From the IMG/VR virus record IMGVR_UViG_3300037189_001796, positions 1-41,193 of that record: a stretch of DNA of 41,193 nt, one strand, 5' to 3'. The notes below the pieces were generated by a model. That model was not told the DNA's origin, did no database searches, and was given only the letters and a program-made list of their open reading frames with translations. Numbering within the stretch: position 1 is the first letter of the stretch; each line of letters begins with the position of its first letter. Shown piece by piece: positions 21,121 to 29,700 of the stretch. Made by a program: the position numbers and the translations under genes. The DNA is from a virus.

Positions 21121-22718
21121 CAGCCAAGAGTAGATATGACGCCCTAGCGTCTACACGTAATCAGTTCTTGGATGCTGCGGTTGAATGTAGTCGGTTGACT
21201 CTTCCATATCTTATTTCAGATGAGGTTAAGCCGACTACACGGTCCATGTTGTTTACACCATGGCAAAGTGTTGGTGCTAAGGGGGTGGTAACGCTTGCAT
21301 CTAAATTGATGCTTGCTTTGCTGCCTCCTCAGACTACCTTCTTTAAGCTTCAAGTTCGTGATGACAAGCTAGGAACTGAGATTCCTGCAGAGATCAGGTC
21401 TGAACTGGACCTCAGCTTCTCAAAGCTAGAACGCATGGTGATGGATTCCATCTCTGCTTCTAGTGATCGAGTAACTGTCCACCAAGCTATCAAGCACTTG
21501 GTAGTGGGTGGCAACGCTCTGGTCTTTATGGGCAAAGATGGTCTTAAGCATTTCCCCCTTAACCGTTACGTAGTGAATCGTGATGGCAATGGGAATGTAC
21601 TTGAGATAGTCACCAAAGAGCTGATTGATCGGGATCAACTTGAGATCCCAGACGTTATCCCTAATGCACCAGGAGATGACGGACTAAAGACTGGTGCAGT
21701 GGACAATGATGTTGAGGTGTACACCCACGTCAAGCTGGAGAATGGTCGTTGGGTTTGGTATCAAGAAGTGTTTGGAAAGATCATTCCTAACACTCGTTCT
21801 ACCGCCCCTAAATCAAACTCCCCCTGGCTTGTCCTCAGATTTAACACCGTAGATGGTGAGGATTATGGCCGTGGAAGGGTCGAGGAATTCCTTGGTGACC
21901 TACGAGCCCTTGAGGCACTTTCACAGGCCCTGGTGGAGGGCACAGCAGCTGCTGCGAAGGTTATCTTCACAGTGTCTCCTAGCTCTACTACCAAACCTCA
22001 AACTATTGCCAATGCTGGTAATGGAGCAATCGTTCAGGGCAGACCTGATGACATAGCTGTAATCCAGGTAGGTAAAACTGCTGATTTCCGTACAGCACAA
22101 GAGATGGTTCAGATGCTGACCCAAAGGATCAGTGAAGCATTCCTTGTCCTGAACGTCCGTAACTCTGAACGCACTACTGCTGAAGAAGTACGGATGACTC
22201 AGATGGAACTGGAACAGCAATTGGGTGGTCTCTTCAGTCTACTTACTGTTGAGTTTCTTGTTCCCTACCTGAATCGTAAGTTGATGGTCCTTCAACGGGA
22301 CGGTGAACTACCCAAGATTCCCAAAGACTTGGTCAAGCCAACCATCGTTGCTGGTATCAATGCCCTTGGTCGTGGCCAGGATCGTGAGTCTTTGACTACC
22401 TTCCTAGGCACCATTGCTCAGACGATGGGTCCTCAGGCTTTGGCGCAGTACATCAACCCTGATGAAGCGATTAAACGCTTAGCTGCTGCTCAAGGTATTG
22501 ACATCTTGAACTTGGTTAAGTCCATGGATGATCTACAGAATGATAAGCAACAGCAACAACAACTGGCTGTTCAACAGTCTTTGGTTGATCAAGCTGGTCA
22601 ATTGGCAGGTACCCCAATGATGGACCCGTCTAAAAACCCACAAGCAATGGAGATGTTATCCGGTGCAAACGCACAAACCAGTCCGCCCACCCAAGAGCAA
22701 GCTCCCCCCGGTCAGTAA
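21117..22718 (+). CDS. Portal / head-tail connector (T7 gp8-like)
   Basis: 533 residues (T7 gp8: 536), forming the dodecameric DNA channel between head and tail. The start GTG 21117 gives TAKSRYDALASTRNQFLDAA, matching the beginning of T7-type portals. Other recognisable parts are MLALLPPQTTFFKL, VHQAIKHLVVGGNALVFM, a central YGRGRVEEFLGDLRALEALS and ERTTAEEVRMTQMELEQQLG. The Gln-rich end (NDKQQQQQLAVQQS) is the expected barrel/crown tail. It is followed by a small overlapping gene and the scaffold. Confidence 0.96.
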   Translation: MTAKSRYDALASTRNQFLDAAVECSRLTLPYLISDEVKPTTRSMLFTPWQSVGAKGVVTLASKLMLALLPPQTTFFKLQVRDDKLGTEIPAEIRSELDLSFSKLERMVMDSISASSDRVTVHQAIKHLVVGGNALVFMGKDGLKHFPLNRYVVNRDGNGNVLEIVTKELIDRDQLEIPDVIPNAPGDDGLKTGAVDNDVEVYTHVKLENGRWVWYQEVFGKIIPNTRSTAPKSNSPWLVLRFNTVDGEDYGRGRVEEFLGDLRALEALSQALVEGTAAAAKVIFTVSPSSTTKPQTIANAGNGAIVQGRPDDIAVIQVGKTADFRTAQEMVQMLTQRISEAFLVLNVRNSERTTAEEVRMTQMELEQQLGGLFSLLTVEFLVPYLNRKLMVLQRDGELPKIPKDLVKPTIVAGINALGRGQDRESLTTFLGTIAQTMGPQALAQYINPDEAIKRLAAAQGIDILNLVKSMDDLQNDKQQQQQLAVQQSLVDQAGQLAGTPMMDPSKNPQAMEMLSGANAQTSPPTQEQAPPGQ

Positions 22719-22866
22719 ACCTGACGTATCTGGAGCTGAAGAAGTTAAAAACAAGTATGCCCGTAAACGCCTAATTGGTCCACCTAAAACGAAAGACGTT
22801 GTGGACACCATTGGGCTGGGTAATTTAAAAGTAGAAACAACTTATGGCAAATCAACTGACGTATGA
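22663..22866 (+). CDS. Small protein between portal and scaffold, 67 aa
   Basis: The GTG 22663 start overlaps the portal end by 56 nt, and the stop overlaps the scaffold by 23 nt. It is basic and Pro/Lys-rich (PPKSKLPPVSKPDV), then KNKYARKRLIGPPKTKDVVD and TIGLGNLKVETTYG, which reads like real protein. The true start may be further in. Without this frame there would be 125 nt between portal and scaffold. No function recognised. Confidence 0.5.
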   Translation: MQTHKPVRPPKSKLPPVSKPDVSGAEEVKNKYARKRLIGPPKTKDVVDTIGLGNLKVETTYGKSTDV

Positions 22867-23638
22867 TCCAACTGAATACAACGAACCAGAGTTCACTGAA
22901 GAAGAACTGGATTCGTTGAAGGTTGGTGAAGAGCTTGTAGCAGAACAAGAAGAACTCTTAGCTGGCAAGTACCGCGATGCACAGGAACTAGAGCAAGCAT
23001 ACCTTGAGCTTCAACGTAAGCTTGGTGAACGCAATGCTGATGATCCTGAAGAATATCCTGAAGACTCAGAAGATGAGGAACAGGAAGAGTATGAAGTATC
23101 CCCAGGAGTTAATCTTATCCAAGAGGCTTCTGCTGAATACTATGAAAATGGTGGCCAGCTTACTGAAGAGACACTAGCCAGATTTGGTGAGATGTCTAGT
23201 CAAGAGTTGGTTGCTGCCTACCTTGAAATCCAAGCTAACGCACCTCAACAAGAACAGTATGAAGCAACTCCTGATCTCACAGATAGGGAAGTCAACTTCA
23301 TCCAGAACAGTGTTGGCGGTGAACAAGCGTACTCAAGCCTCATCAACTGGGCTTCCGAGAACCTCAACCCCGAATATGTTCAGGCCTTCGATAACGTGGT
23401 GGAGTCTGGCAATGTTCAGGCTATCCAGCTTGCTGTCGCTGGTCTCAGGAGTGAGTACGAACAAGCTGTTGGATATGAGGGACGGATGCTTTCAGGCAAA
23501 GCAGCTAATACTGCAGTTGATGCCTTCCGTTCCCAGGCTGAAGTAGTGCGGGCAATGAGTGATCCACGCTATGACAATGATCCTGCATATCGTCAGGATA
23601 TCTTTGACAAGCTTGATCGTTCCAACATCGAGTTCTAA
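22844..23638 (+). CDS. Scaffold / capsid assembly protein (T7 gp9-like)
   Basis: A 264-residue, strongly acidic, helical protein between portal and capsid, the place and character of T7 gp9, which directs procapsid assembly and then leaves. The N-terminal half has runs such as PEEYPEDSEDEEQEEYEVS; a later part, QAVGYEGRMLSGKAANTAVD followed by FRSQAEVVRAMSDPRYDNDP, is the conserved C-terminal coat-binding region seen in this family. The stop TAA overlaps the hli ATG by one base. Confidence 0.93.
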   Translation: MANQLTYDPTEYNEPEFTEEELDSLKVGEELVAEQEELLAGKYRDAQELEQAYLELQRKLGERNADDPEEYPEDSEDEEQEEYEVSPGVNLIQEASAEYYENGGQLTEETLARFGEMSSQELVAAYLEIQANAPQQEQYEATPDLTDREVNFIQNSVGGEQAYSSLINWASENLNPEYVQAFDNVVESGNVQAIQLAVAGLRSEYEQAVGYEGRMLSGKAANTAVDAFRSQAEVVRAMSDPRYDNDPAYRQDIFDKLDRSNIEF

Positions 23639-23811
23639 TGACAGACAATCTCTGGGCTAAAGAACCCCCTATTATTATGACAGATCATCCTTATGGTGTT
23701 CCCCATAATGAGCGTGCTGAACTCATTAATGGACGCCTTGCCATGCTTGGTGTTGTGGCAGCAATCGGCGCTTACATTACTACTGGGCAGCTGATTCCTG
23801 GTATCTTCTAG
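23638..23811 (+). CDS. hli: High-light-inducible protein (Hli)
   Basis: A 57-residue one-helix protein of the chlorophyll a/b-binding superfamily. The helix ERAELINGRLAMLGVVAAIG holds the chlorophyll-ligand pattern ExxNGRxAMxG, followed by AYITTGQLIPGIF. In cyanobacteria Hli proteins sit in thylakoid membranes and protect photosystem II; cyanophages carry them to keep photosynthesis running during infection. ATG 23638 overlaps the scaffold stop, and TAG is at 23809-23811. Its location between scaffold and capsid is the usual one in marine cyanopodoviruses, where psbA commonly follows. It is the best single marker of the host type here. Confidence 0.96.
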   Translation: MTDNLWAKEPPIIMTDHPYGVPHNERAELINGRLAMLGVVAAIGAYITTGQLIPGIF

Positions 23812-23820
23812 GTATTGGTA

Positions 23821-23853
23821 AATCCGTCAATACTGCGCGTGTATTGGCGGATT
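23821..23853 (+). other. 13-bp inverted repeat after hli
   Basis: AATCCGTCAATAC (23821-23833) pairs with GTATTGGCGGATT (23841-23853), 13 bp with one wobble pair and a 7-nt loop. No T run follows directly, so RNA processing or stabilisation, like RNase III sites between T7 genes, is more likely than termination. Confidence 0.6.
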
Positions 23854-23862
23854 ATGAAGCGT

Positions 23863-23891
23863 AAGCAATATAAAAGTTCTTTGCTTTTTTA
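23863..23891 (+). terminator. Terminator upstream of RlpA-like gene
   Basis: AAGCAA (23863-23868) pairs with TTGCTT (23881-23886) and continues into TTTTA. The stem is short and AU-rich with a 12-nt loop, so it is weaker than the others. It ends immediately before the ATG at 23894. Confidence 0.5.
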
Positions 23892-23893
23892 TT

Positions 23894-24190
23894 ATGCTAC
23901 CTCTGCTAACTACTCTGTCCGTCATTAGTTCTTGGTATGGTCCTGGTTTTAATGGGGCCCGTACTGCTAATGGTGAACGATTTAATCAACAAGCTCTTAC
24001 TGCTGCACATAAGACACTTCCGTTTGGAACCAAGTTAAAGGTTTGCTTTCAACGTTGTGCCGTGGTGCGTGTTAATGATCGAGGACCTTACATTCGTGGG
24101 AGGTCATTAGATCTCAGTAAAGGCGCGGCTGATGCTATCGGTCTTGCTGGCTCTGGAGTTGGTCGAGTCTCTATTACGCGACTCAGTTAA
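23894..24190 (+). CDS. RlpA-like double-psi beta-barrel protein
   Basis: 98 residues with a short hydrophobic start (MLPLLTTLSVISS, a possible signal peptide), then a complete RlpA-type barrel: SSWYGPGFNGARTANGERFN, AAHKTLPFGTKLKV, VVRVNDRGPYIRGRSLDLSK, GVGRVSI. RlpA proteins act on peptidoglycan in the periplasm; in Pseudomonas RlpA is a lytic transglycosylase, and the conserved His and Asp of such barrels are present here. It could serve host lysis or wall remodelling. It occupies the psbA position between hli and the capsid gene, flanked by hairpins and a structured leader, so it may be transcribed separately. Confidence 0.88.
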   Translation: MLPLLTTLSVISSWYGPGFNGARTANGERFNQQALTAAHKTLPFGTKLKVCFQRCAVVRVNDRGPYIRGRSLDLSKGAADAIGLAGSGVGRVSITRLS

Positions 24191-24341
24191 CACTTAAATG
24201 GATTGGAGGCACCTCAGAGTAGGACCTCCATTCTCTTGCCCGTGTCCGTGGCTTTGTAACGGCGAAACTGTAAACCCCTCCCAAAGGGGGACAGGTATGG
24301 ATCTCTGTTTTCACCTTGCTGCTGTTAGCGCAGGGTTATCT

Positions 24342-24410
24342 GCCAACTTGGTCTTAAGTATGACGCTGGGCACATAGCCCAGAAATGATGGTTCGATTCC
24401 ATCAGTTGGT
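24342..24410 (+). tRNA. tRNA-like fold with CAU in the anticodon position
   Basis: A 69-nt cloverleaf can be drawn. Acceptor GCCAACT/AGTTGGT (7 bp, one wobble); D stem GTC/GAC with loop TTAAGTAT; anticodon stem CTGGG/CCCAG with loop CACATAG; 4-nt variable loop AAAT; T stem GATGG/CCATC with loop TTCGATT. The triplet in positions 34-36 is CAU (Met, or Ile after modification). Against a normal tRNA: position 33 is A rather than the invariant U, the D loop lacks the GG pair, and no CCA is encoded. It could be a decayed or specialised tRNA, or a tRNA-mimicking processing signal in the capsid leader. Confidence 0.45.
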
Positions 24411-24506
24411 TTTGGCTTAGGCCCGCTAAGGCGGACACCCTTTGCCATTGACAGTTCGGAGAGACGAACACCTTGAAATTTAAAAGCGCAAAATTTTCCA
24501 ACGTTG

Positions 24507-24532
24507 GAGAGAAACTGTTTAACCATTCTCTC
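24507..24532 (+). other. Hairpin just upstream of capsid start
   Basis: GAGAGAA (24507-24513) pairs with TTCTCTC (24526-24532) around a 12-nt loop, followed by TTTTACTATTA and the capsid ATG. It looks like a terminator but lies directly before a gene that must be expressed strongly, so an mRNA-stabilising or RNase-processing role is more likely. Confidence 0.45.
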
Positions 24533-24543
24533 TTTTACTATTA

Positions 24544-25560
24544 ATGGCTAACTCCATTCAATCACCTATTGGTGTAATTAATAAGGCAGTAGCAGATACT
24601 AATAAGACCCGTGCTTATGATACTAAGTACGGCACCTATCTGAAACTGTTCAGCGGCGAACTGTTCAAAGCTTATGAAGCTGCTTGTATTGCTAAAGGTA
24701 CCGTTCAGAACCGTACCCTGAAGAATGGCAAGAGCCTCCAGTTCATCTTCACCGGTCGCATGACCGCTGATTACCATACCGTTGGTACCCCTATCCTTGG
24801 TAGTGGTGATCCCCCGGTGGCGGAAAAGACCATCGTCTGTGACGACCTGCTGATCTCCAGCGCCTTCGTCTATGACCTTGATGAGACCCTGGCTCATTAC
24901 AGCCTCCGCTCTGAGATTGCCGCCAAGATCGGCTACGCTCTGGCTGAAGCTTATGACAAGAAGATCTTCCGCACCATTGCCAAAGCTGCACGTGAGGCAC
25001 ATCCCATCACTGCTGCTCCTGGTCCTGAGCCCGGTGGTTCGATCATTCAACTTGGTGCTAACAAAGAGTACGACGCCCAAGCAATTGTGGATTCGTTCTT
25101 TGAAGCTGCTTCCATCCTGGATGAGAAGAACCTGCCTAAGACTGGTCGCACCGCTGTTCTCAGCCCCCGCCAGTATTATGCTCTGATCTCTCAAGTTGAC
25201 ACCAACATCCTCTACCGTGAATTCGGTAACAACCAAGGTTCTATGAACTCTGGTGAGGGTCTGATGCAGATCGCCGGTATTGATATCCGTCGTTCCAACA
25301 ACCTGCCTTTCCTGGCTGGTAACGTTGCTGCTGTCTCTGGTGAGAACAACAACTACTCTGGTGACTTCTCCAACCACTGTGGCCTCATCTATCAGAAAGA
25401 TGCTGCTGGTGTTGTGGAAGCTATTGGACCCCAAGTGCAGACCACCTCTGGTGATGTGTCTGTGCTGTATCAGGGTGACGTGATCGTTGGCCGTCTGGCC
25501 ATGGGTTGTGGCACGTTGAACCCTGCTGCTGCTATTGAGCTGCAGTCGGCTCGCTCCTGA
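24544..25560 (+). CDS. Major capsid protein (T7 gp10-like)
   Basis: The 338-residue HK97-fold shell protein (T7 gp10A: 345). Recognisable parts are the start VINKAVADTNKTRAYDTKYG, LFSGELFKAYEAA, the middle ITAAPGPEPGG, and the conserved PRQYYALISQ with the preceding GRTAVLS. The sequence uses many frequent codons and is more GC-rich than nearby genes, as expected for the most abundant protein. It is preceded by a 353-nt structured leader and followed by two small genes and a strong terminator. No slippery site with an in-frame minor form could be identified near the end. Confidence 0.95.
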   Translation: MANSIQSPIGVINKAVADTNKTRAYDTKYGTYLKLFSGELFKAYEAACIAKGTVQNRTLKNGKSLQFIFTGRMTADYHTVGTPILGSGDPPVAEKTIVCDDLLISSAFVYDLDETLAHYSLRSEIAAKIGYALAEAYDKKIFRTIAKAAREAHPITAAPGPEPGGSIIQLGANKEYDAQAIVDSFFEAASILDEKNLPKTGRTAVLSPRQYYALISQVDTNILYREFGNNQGSMNSGEGLMQIAGIDIRRSNNLPFLAGNVAAVSGENNNYSGDFSNHCGLIYQKDAAGVVEAIGPQVQTTSGDVSVLYQGDVIVGRLAMGCGTLNPAAAIELQSARS

Positions 25561-25577
25561 TTAGGAGGTAACAACCA

Positions 25578-25913
25578 ATGGCACGTCAACTTAATGACGG
25601 TGTGGGCGTTACTACTAGCGAGACCTACTACCCCAACCCTCCTGTTGAATACGGACGTAGCGGTGGCACTGTTGCTTCCGTGGTTCGTGTTAGTGGAGGT
25701 ACTGGATACTCTGCTGGTACGCTGGCTACTACTGATGACAATGTCAACGGTAGTGGTTGTACTTTGACCGTTACCGTTACCGGTGGAGTTGTTAACTCCT
25801 CCGTCACTGTTGCCACTGGTGGCGATGGTTACCGTGTTGGTGATCATCTGACCGTTACCGGTGGCGGTGGCAATGCAACATTCCGTGTTGCAACCTTGAA
25901 CTATACTAACTGA
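25578..25913 (+). CDS. Gly/Thr/Val-rich head-region protein, 111 aa
   Basis: ATG 25578 follows a strong Shine-Dalgarno (TTAGGAGGTAAC). The protein is predicted all beta with repeated GG turns: VVRVSGGTGYSAGTLATT and VATGGDGYRVGDHLTVTGGG look like two copies of one motif that recurs in phage structural proteins. Its place right after the capsid gene suggests a decoration or head-completion protein. The N-terminal part (SETYYPNPPVEYGRSGG) may anchor it. No named family is claimed. Confidence 0.8.
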   Translation: MARQLNDGVGVTTSETYYPNPPVEYGRSGGTVASVVRVSGGTGYSAGTLATTDDNVNGSGCTLTVTVTGGVVNSSVTVATGGDGYRVGDHLTVTGGGGNATFRVATLNYTN

Positions 25914-25924
25914 GGTAACAAGCA

Positions 25925-26095
25925 ATGGCTGTTTCTAACTCTATTGGTGTATGCACAACTGATGCTGAGCGTCTCTCTGTGGCCAAGACCCGTCGTGGTT
26001 TTGGATCTGCTGTGGCTGACTCTGCAGTCAAGTCGGTGACCAAGGGCCTTCGCCTTGCTTACCCGGCTGTTGAGTGCAATATCACCAACGTCTGA
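25925..26095 (+). CDS. Small protein after capsid, 56 aa
   Basis: ATG 25925 with GAGGTAAC upstream, the same ribosome-binding layout as the gene before it; TGA 26093-26095. The protein MAVSNSIGVCTTDAERLSVA continues KTRRGFGSAVADSAVKSVTK and GLRLAYPAVECNITNV. It lies within the capsid transcription unit just before the main terminator, so a minor virion or assembly role is plausible. No family recognised. Confidence 0.7.
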   Translation: MAVSNSIGVCTTDAERLSVAKTRRGFGSAVADSAVKSVTKGLRLAYPAVECNITNV

Positions 26096-26106
26096 TCATT
26101 ACTCTT

Positions 26107-26133
26107 GGGAGTCCTGCGGGGCTCCCTTTTTTT
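26107..26133 (+). terminator. Main late terminator (T7 Tphi equivalent)
   Basis: GGGAGTCC (26107-26114) pairs with GGGCTCCC (26119-26126), with one wobble pair and loop TGCG, then seven T. T7 has its terminator Tphi at the same place, after the capsid gene and before gp11, which allows capsid mRNA to exceed tail mRNA. Confidence 0.92.
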
Positions 26134-26144
26134 ATACCTATACC

Positions 26145-26753
26145 ATGTCCTCCATTACCTTTGACACTGAGACAGAACTCCACGCGGTCAACTCGATCCT
26201 GGGGGCCATTGGTCAATCTTCTGTCACCACCCTCAACTTTGAAAACCCAGAGGTTGCACTGATCTATCGCACCCTTAATGAGGTTAGCGTTCAGGTTCAA
26301 TCCGAAGGTTGGTCTTTCAATACTGAATATCATTATCCGCTAACACCTGATGAAGGTGGGGAGATTGTCTACCCAGATAATGTCATTCAGATGGATCTAT
26401 GTGATACAGAGGATCCCAGCATTGATACCGTACGTAGAAATGGCAAGCTATATGACAAGTATAACCACACCTTTGTCTTTGAAGCTCCAATCTATTTTGA
26501 TATGGTTTGGAAGTTTGACTTTGAAGACCTCCCTTCGCCTTTCAAACAGTACATCACTTACCGTGCTTCAAGGATTGTTGCTGCAAAGCTTGTAGGTGAC
26601 AAGGAGATCTATGCACTCCTGCAAGATCAAGAGAATGTAGCCCGTGTGATCTGCATGGAATACGAATGTAATCAGGGTGACTATAACTACCTTGGTTATC
26701 CACGTGGCACTACAGGGTATCCATACCGTCCTTATCAGGCACTGATTCGCTAA
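26145..26753 (+). CDS. Tail tubular protein A / adaptor (T7 gp11-like)
   Basis: A 202-residue adaptor (T7 gp11: 196) that links portal and nozzle. ATG 26145 follows the terminator; a longer in-frame start inside it is rejected. Typical gp11 features: ELHAVNSILGAIGQSSVTTL, EVSVQVQSEGWSFNTEYHYP, and the helix YITYRASRIVAAKLVGDKEI. The end (GYPRGTTGYPYRPYQALIR) is the usual Tyr/Pro-rich tail. The stop overlaps the gp12-like start by one base, so both tail proteins are made from one message. Confidence 0.95.
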   Translation: MSSITFDTETELHAVNSILGAIGQSSVTTLNFENPEVALIYRTLNEVSVQVQSEGWSFNTEYHYPLTPDEGGEIVYPDNVIQMDLCDTEDPSIDTVRRNGKLYDKYNHTFVFEAPIYFDMVWKFDFEDLPSPFKQYITYRASRIVAAKLVGDKEIYALLQDQENVARVICMEYECNQGDYNYLGYPRGTTGYPYRPYQALIR

Positions 26754-29700
26754 TGCCAAATATCACTCAAAAAATTTCAAGCTATGTACATGGCATCTCT
26801 CAACAACCTGATCACCTAAAGAAAGCGGGCCAGGTTAATGATGCTTTGAATGTGATACCTGATGTAACACTTGGTCTTGTTAAGCGTCCAGGTTCGGAGC
26901 TGATCAGCACATTGAACACTACCAAAGAAGGTAAGTGGTTTAATATCTTCCGCGATACTACGGAGAAGTATATTGGCCAATACCTTAATGGGAGTCTAAG
27001 AATCTGGTCTTTGATTGATGGATCACCAAGGGTTATTCGTTATAACAGTACACCAGACCTTGTTAATCCTGATGATGGGGGTGTTGGCCTCCCAGCAGAC
27101 TTTGGTGCTGGCACTGATCCAGCAGCAACGTTGAAGGTAGCGCCTGTACGTCCTGCAGGGTGTGATCCAGCATTGATGAAGGCCAAGCTGGATATCTACC
27201 TAGCTCAGAAAAGCGTCTATGATGCACAGGTAGCAGTCATTACTGCAGCCAACACTGACTATGAGTACAAACAGGCTAACGTTAATTACTATTCTCTGTA
27301 CAGTAGTCCAGTTTTTAATGGTGGTACCTATAGGTTTTCTGGTGGTATCTGGGTAAATCATGGTGGAACTCCAACTGCTCAACCTGGCTATGCTGTTGGT
27401 CCTAAACGATATGATAATGTTGGTGGCCAAACAGGGAGGTTTGCGTCTCCTGGTAGGGATGGTTATGACCTTCTGAAGCTTAGTGGCTTGTTCACTCAAG
27501 CTCAAGTTGATACGGCAAAGGCTGTTGCTGATGCTGCTCAAACGGCTTTGATTCCCATTGAAGCTGACCTAGTTGTTAAGCGTAAGGCATACGAAGTTGA
27601 AGCAGTTAAGTGTGCTGTAGCTGAGACTGCTGGCACCACAACTCCTCCTACTCCTGTTCAGACTGTTCCTTATTTGCAGGGCGCTGAACCTGATGATGTA
27701 GAGATCCTTACTGTTAATGACTACACCTTCTTCACTAATAAGAAAAGGATTGTTAGCATGGGTAACACCACAGCTAACTCCCGTCCATATGAAGCATTCA
27801 TTAACCTTAAGACCTTAGAGTACAACACAGAGTATTCGATATCCTTCTCCAAGCCAGGCAGTACTGCAGATGTTCTTGTCCCCTATGCCACTGCTCTGAC
27901 CATTGATCCTGGTGACTGGGATGAAGCTGATGGCACCTGTCCTTTCACTCAGACAGCCACCTATGACAAGGCAAGTGGTAGCAAGGTCAACATGCGCTAC
28001 CAGATTGAGACACGTGGTCAAGCAGTCCCTGTCAATAACTCTGACCCGTACTCAGGGTACAAGTGCCGTTATAAGACCTATGTAACCCTAGTTAACGGTG
28101 GTCAAGGGTGGGTCACTGGAGACAGTTGGACACAGACTATGAATGGTAAGACCTACACCATTCGTGTGTCTTCTCATGCCTATAGGACAACCTATCCAAC
28201 GCTCATCAATACGACACCTAAGCTTCTACCTAAGGATGCTGCTACGGGTACCATTACTTATGAGTCTATCCTTACTTACTTTAAGGGTCAGATTGAAGCA
28301 AACACTAATTGGTTTGCTACGGTCATCGGTACTGGCCTTTATGTAGTTGGTCCTACTGAGTTCCAAGTCAATGCTAAGGGTGGTCGTACAGATGATGCAA
28401 TTGTCTCAATGACCAATAAGGTGAATAACATCAGCCGCCTTCCGCTTCAATGTAAGGATGGTTATGTAGTTAAGATCTTAAATACTGGTGAAAGCAATGA
28501 TGACTACTATGTCAAGTTTGTTGGCACAACTCCTGGCATTGATGGTCCTGGTGCATGGGAAGAGACGATCAAACCTGGCATTCTAGTTAACTTTAACTAT
28601 GCCACGATGCCTCACCAACTGGTACGTATGCCAGATGGTACGTTCATGTTTAGCCCTGTTGACTGGGAAGACCGTTTGGTTGGTGATGATGAAACTAACC
28701 TCCAACCTACGTTCGTCAGGAGCACCATCAACAAGATGTTCTTTTACCGTAATAGGTTGGGAATGTTGAGTGGTGAGAACCTAATCCTTAGTAGGGCTGG
28801 TGACTTCTTTAACTTCTGGAGTAAGACTGCAATTACCATCAGTGATGTAGATCCTATTGATCTAGCTGCTAGTTCTACCACCCCCTGCACTCTATTCAGT
28901 GCTGTAGGTATGAAGGTGGGACTGCTGGTGTTTAGCAAGGATAAGCAATTCTTATTTGGTACCAGCCAGGACCTCCTTACACCACAGACTGCCAAGATCG
29001 AAACTCTTAGTACCTACACCTATAACACCAATTCACAGTTGGTTGATATGGGCACTACGGTTGGGTTCCTTTCAGAGAGTGGTAAGTGGTCTAGATACTT
29101 TGAGATGACTGGCATCAGCTCCACCAATACCCCAGAGATCATTGAGCAATCAAAGATCATTGTGGAGTTAATACCCGTAGGAGCAACTGAGATTGCACAG
29201 TCAAAGGAGAACACGTTCATTGCAATGGCAGAACGGGACACTCCTGATCTCTATATTTATAAGTTCTTTAATGACGGTGAGAAGCGAATCCTGACTTCCT
29301 GGGTTCGATGGAGGTTGGATGGAAATGTCATCCATCATACTGTAGACAAGGATATCTACTATGCAGTTACTAGCTATGGCAGTGAGGTCAACCTAGTCAA
29401 GGTGAACCTTACTATTAACTCTGGTGACTTGGTCGTTAACAATACTGATGTGACCTATGGTCCTAGGCTTGATAACCGTAGGACTGTACTGAGTAGTGCT
29501 GTAACCTTTAACTCTGGAACTTTCACTAGCTCCTTTACTCTTCCCTATAAGTATCGCATTGCTGATGCGGTTGCTTTTGGCATTGGTAACACTGAGTTCC
29601 AAGGCAGGGTAGATAACTTCCAATCAATTACCACAAACACTGACGGCATCTCTACCTATACATTGTATGGTGATTGGTCTGATACCAGCATTGCTGTTGG

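Larger units (their letters stand above)
24191..24543 (+). other. 353-nt structured leader of the capsid gene
   Basis: No gene. It contains a GGAGG/CCTCC inverted repeat near 24206-24231, a CCCCT/AGGGG hairpin near 24275-24290, a tRNA-like fold at 24342-24410, GTTCG/CGAAC near 24455-24470, and GAGAGAA/TTCTCTC at 24507-24532 ending 11 nt before the capsid ATG. A long folded leader before the most highly expressed gene may aid mRNA stability or processing. No copy of the 19-mer seen at 3239 and 9721 occurs here. Confidence 0.55.

Noticed and set aside
24507-24532. Transcription terminator before the capsid gene
   Set aside because: It would stop expression of the most abundant virion protein 11 nt before its start; treated as a leader hairpin.
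23638-24543. psbA (photosystem II D1) gene between hli and capsid
   Set aside because: The interval holds only the RlpA-like gene and non-coding DNA; no D1 sequence was seen anywhere in the window.
24562-25434. 290-codon open frame on the minus strand opposite the capsid gene
   Set aside because: It mirrors the strongly biased codon use of the capsid gene, has no family features, and no other minus-strand gene is supported.
25530-25600. Programmed frameshift making a longer capsid form, as in T7 gp10B
   Set aside because: No convincing slippery heptamer or downstream fold was seen, and the next gene has its own strong Shine-Dalgarno.
26055-26144. Upstream extension of the tail tubular A gene
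   Set aside because: It would run through the terminator hairpin and the end of the preceding gene; similarity to gp11 begins at the ATG at 26145.
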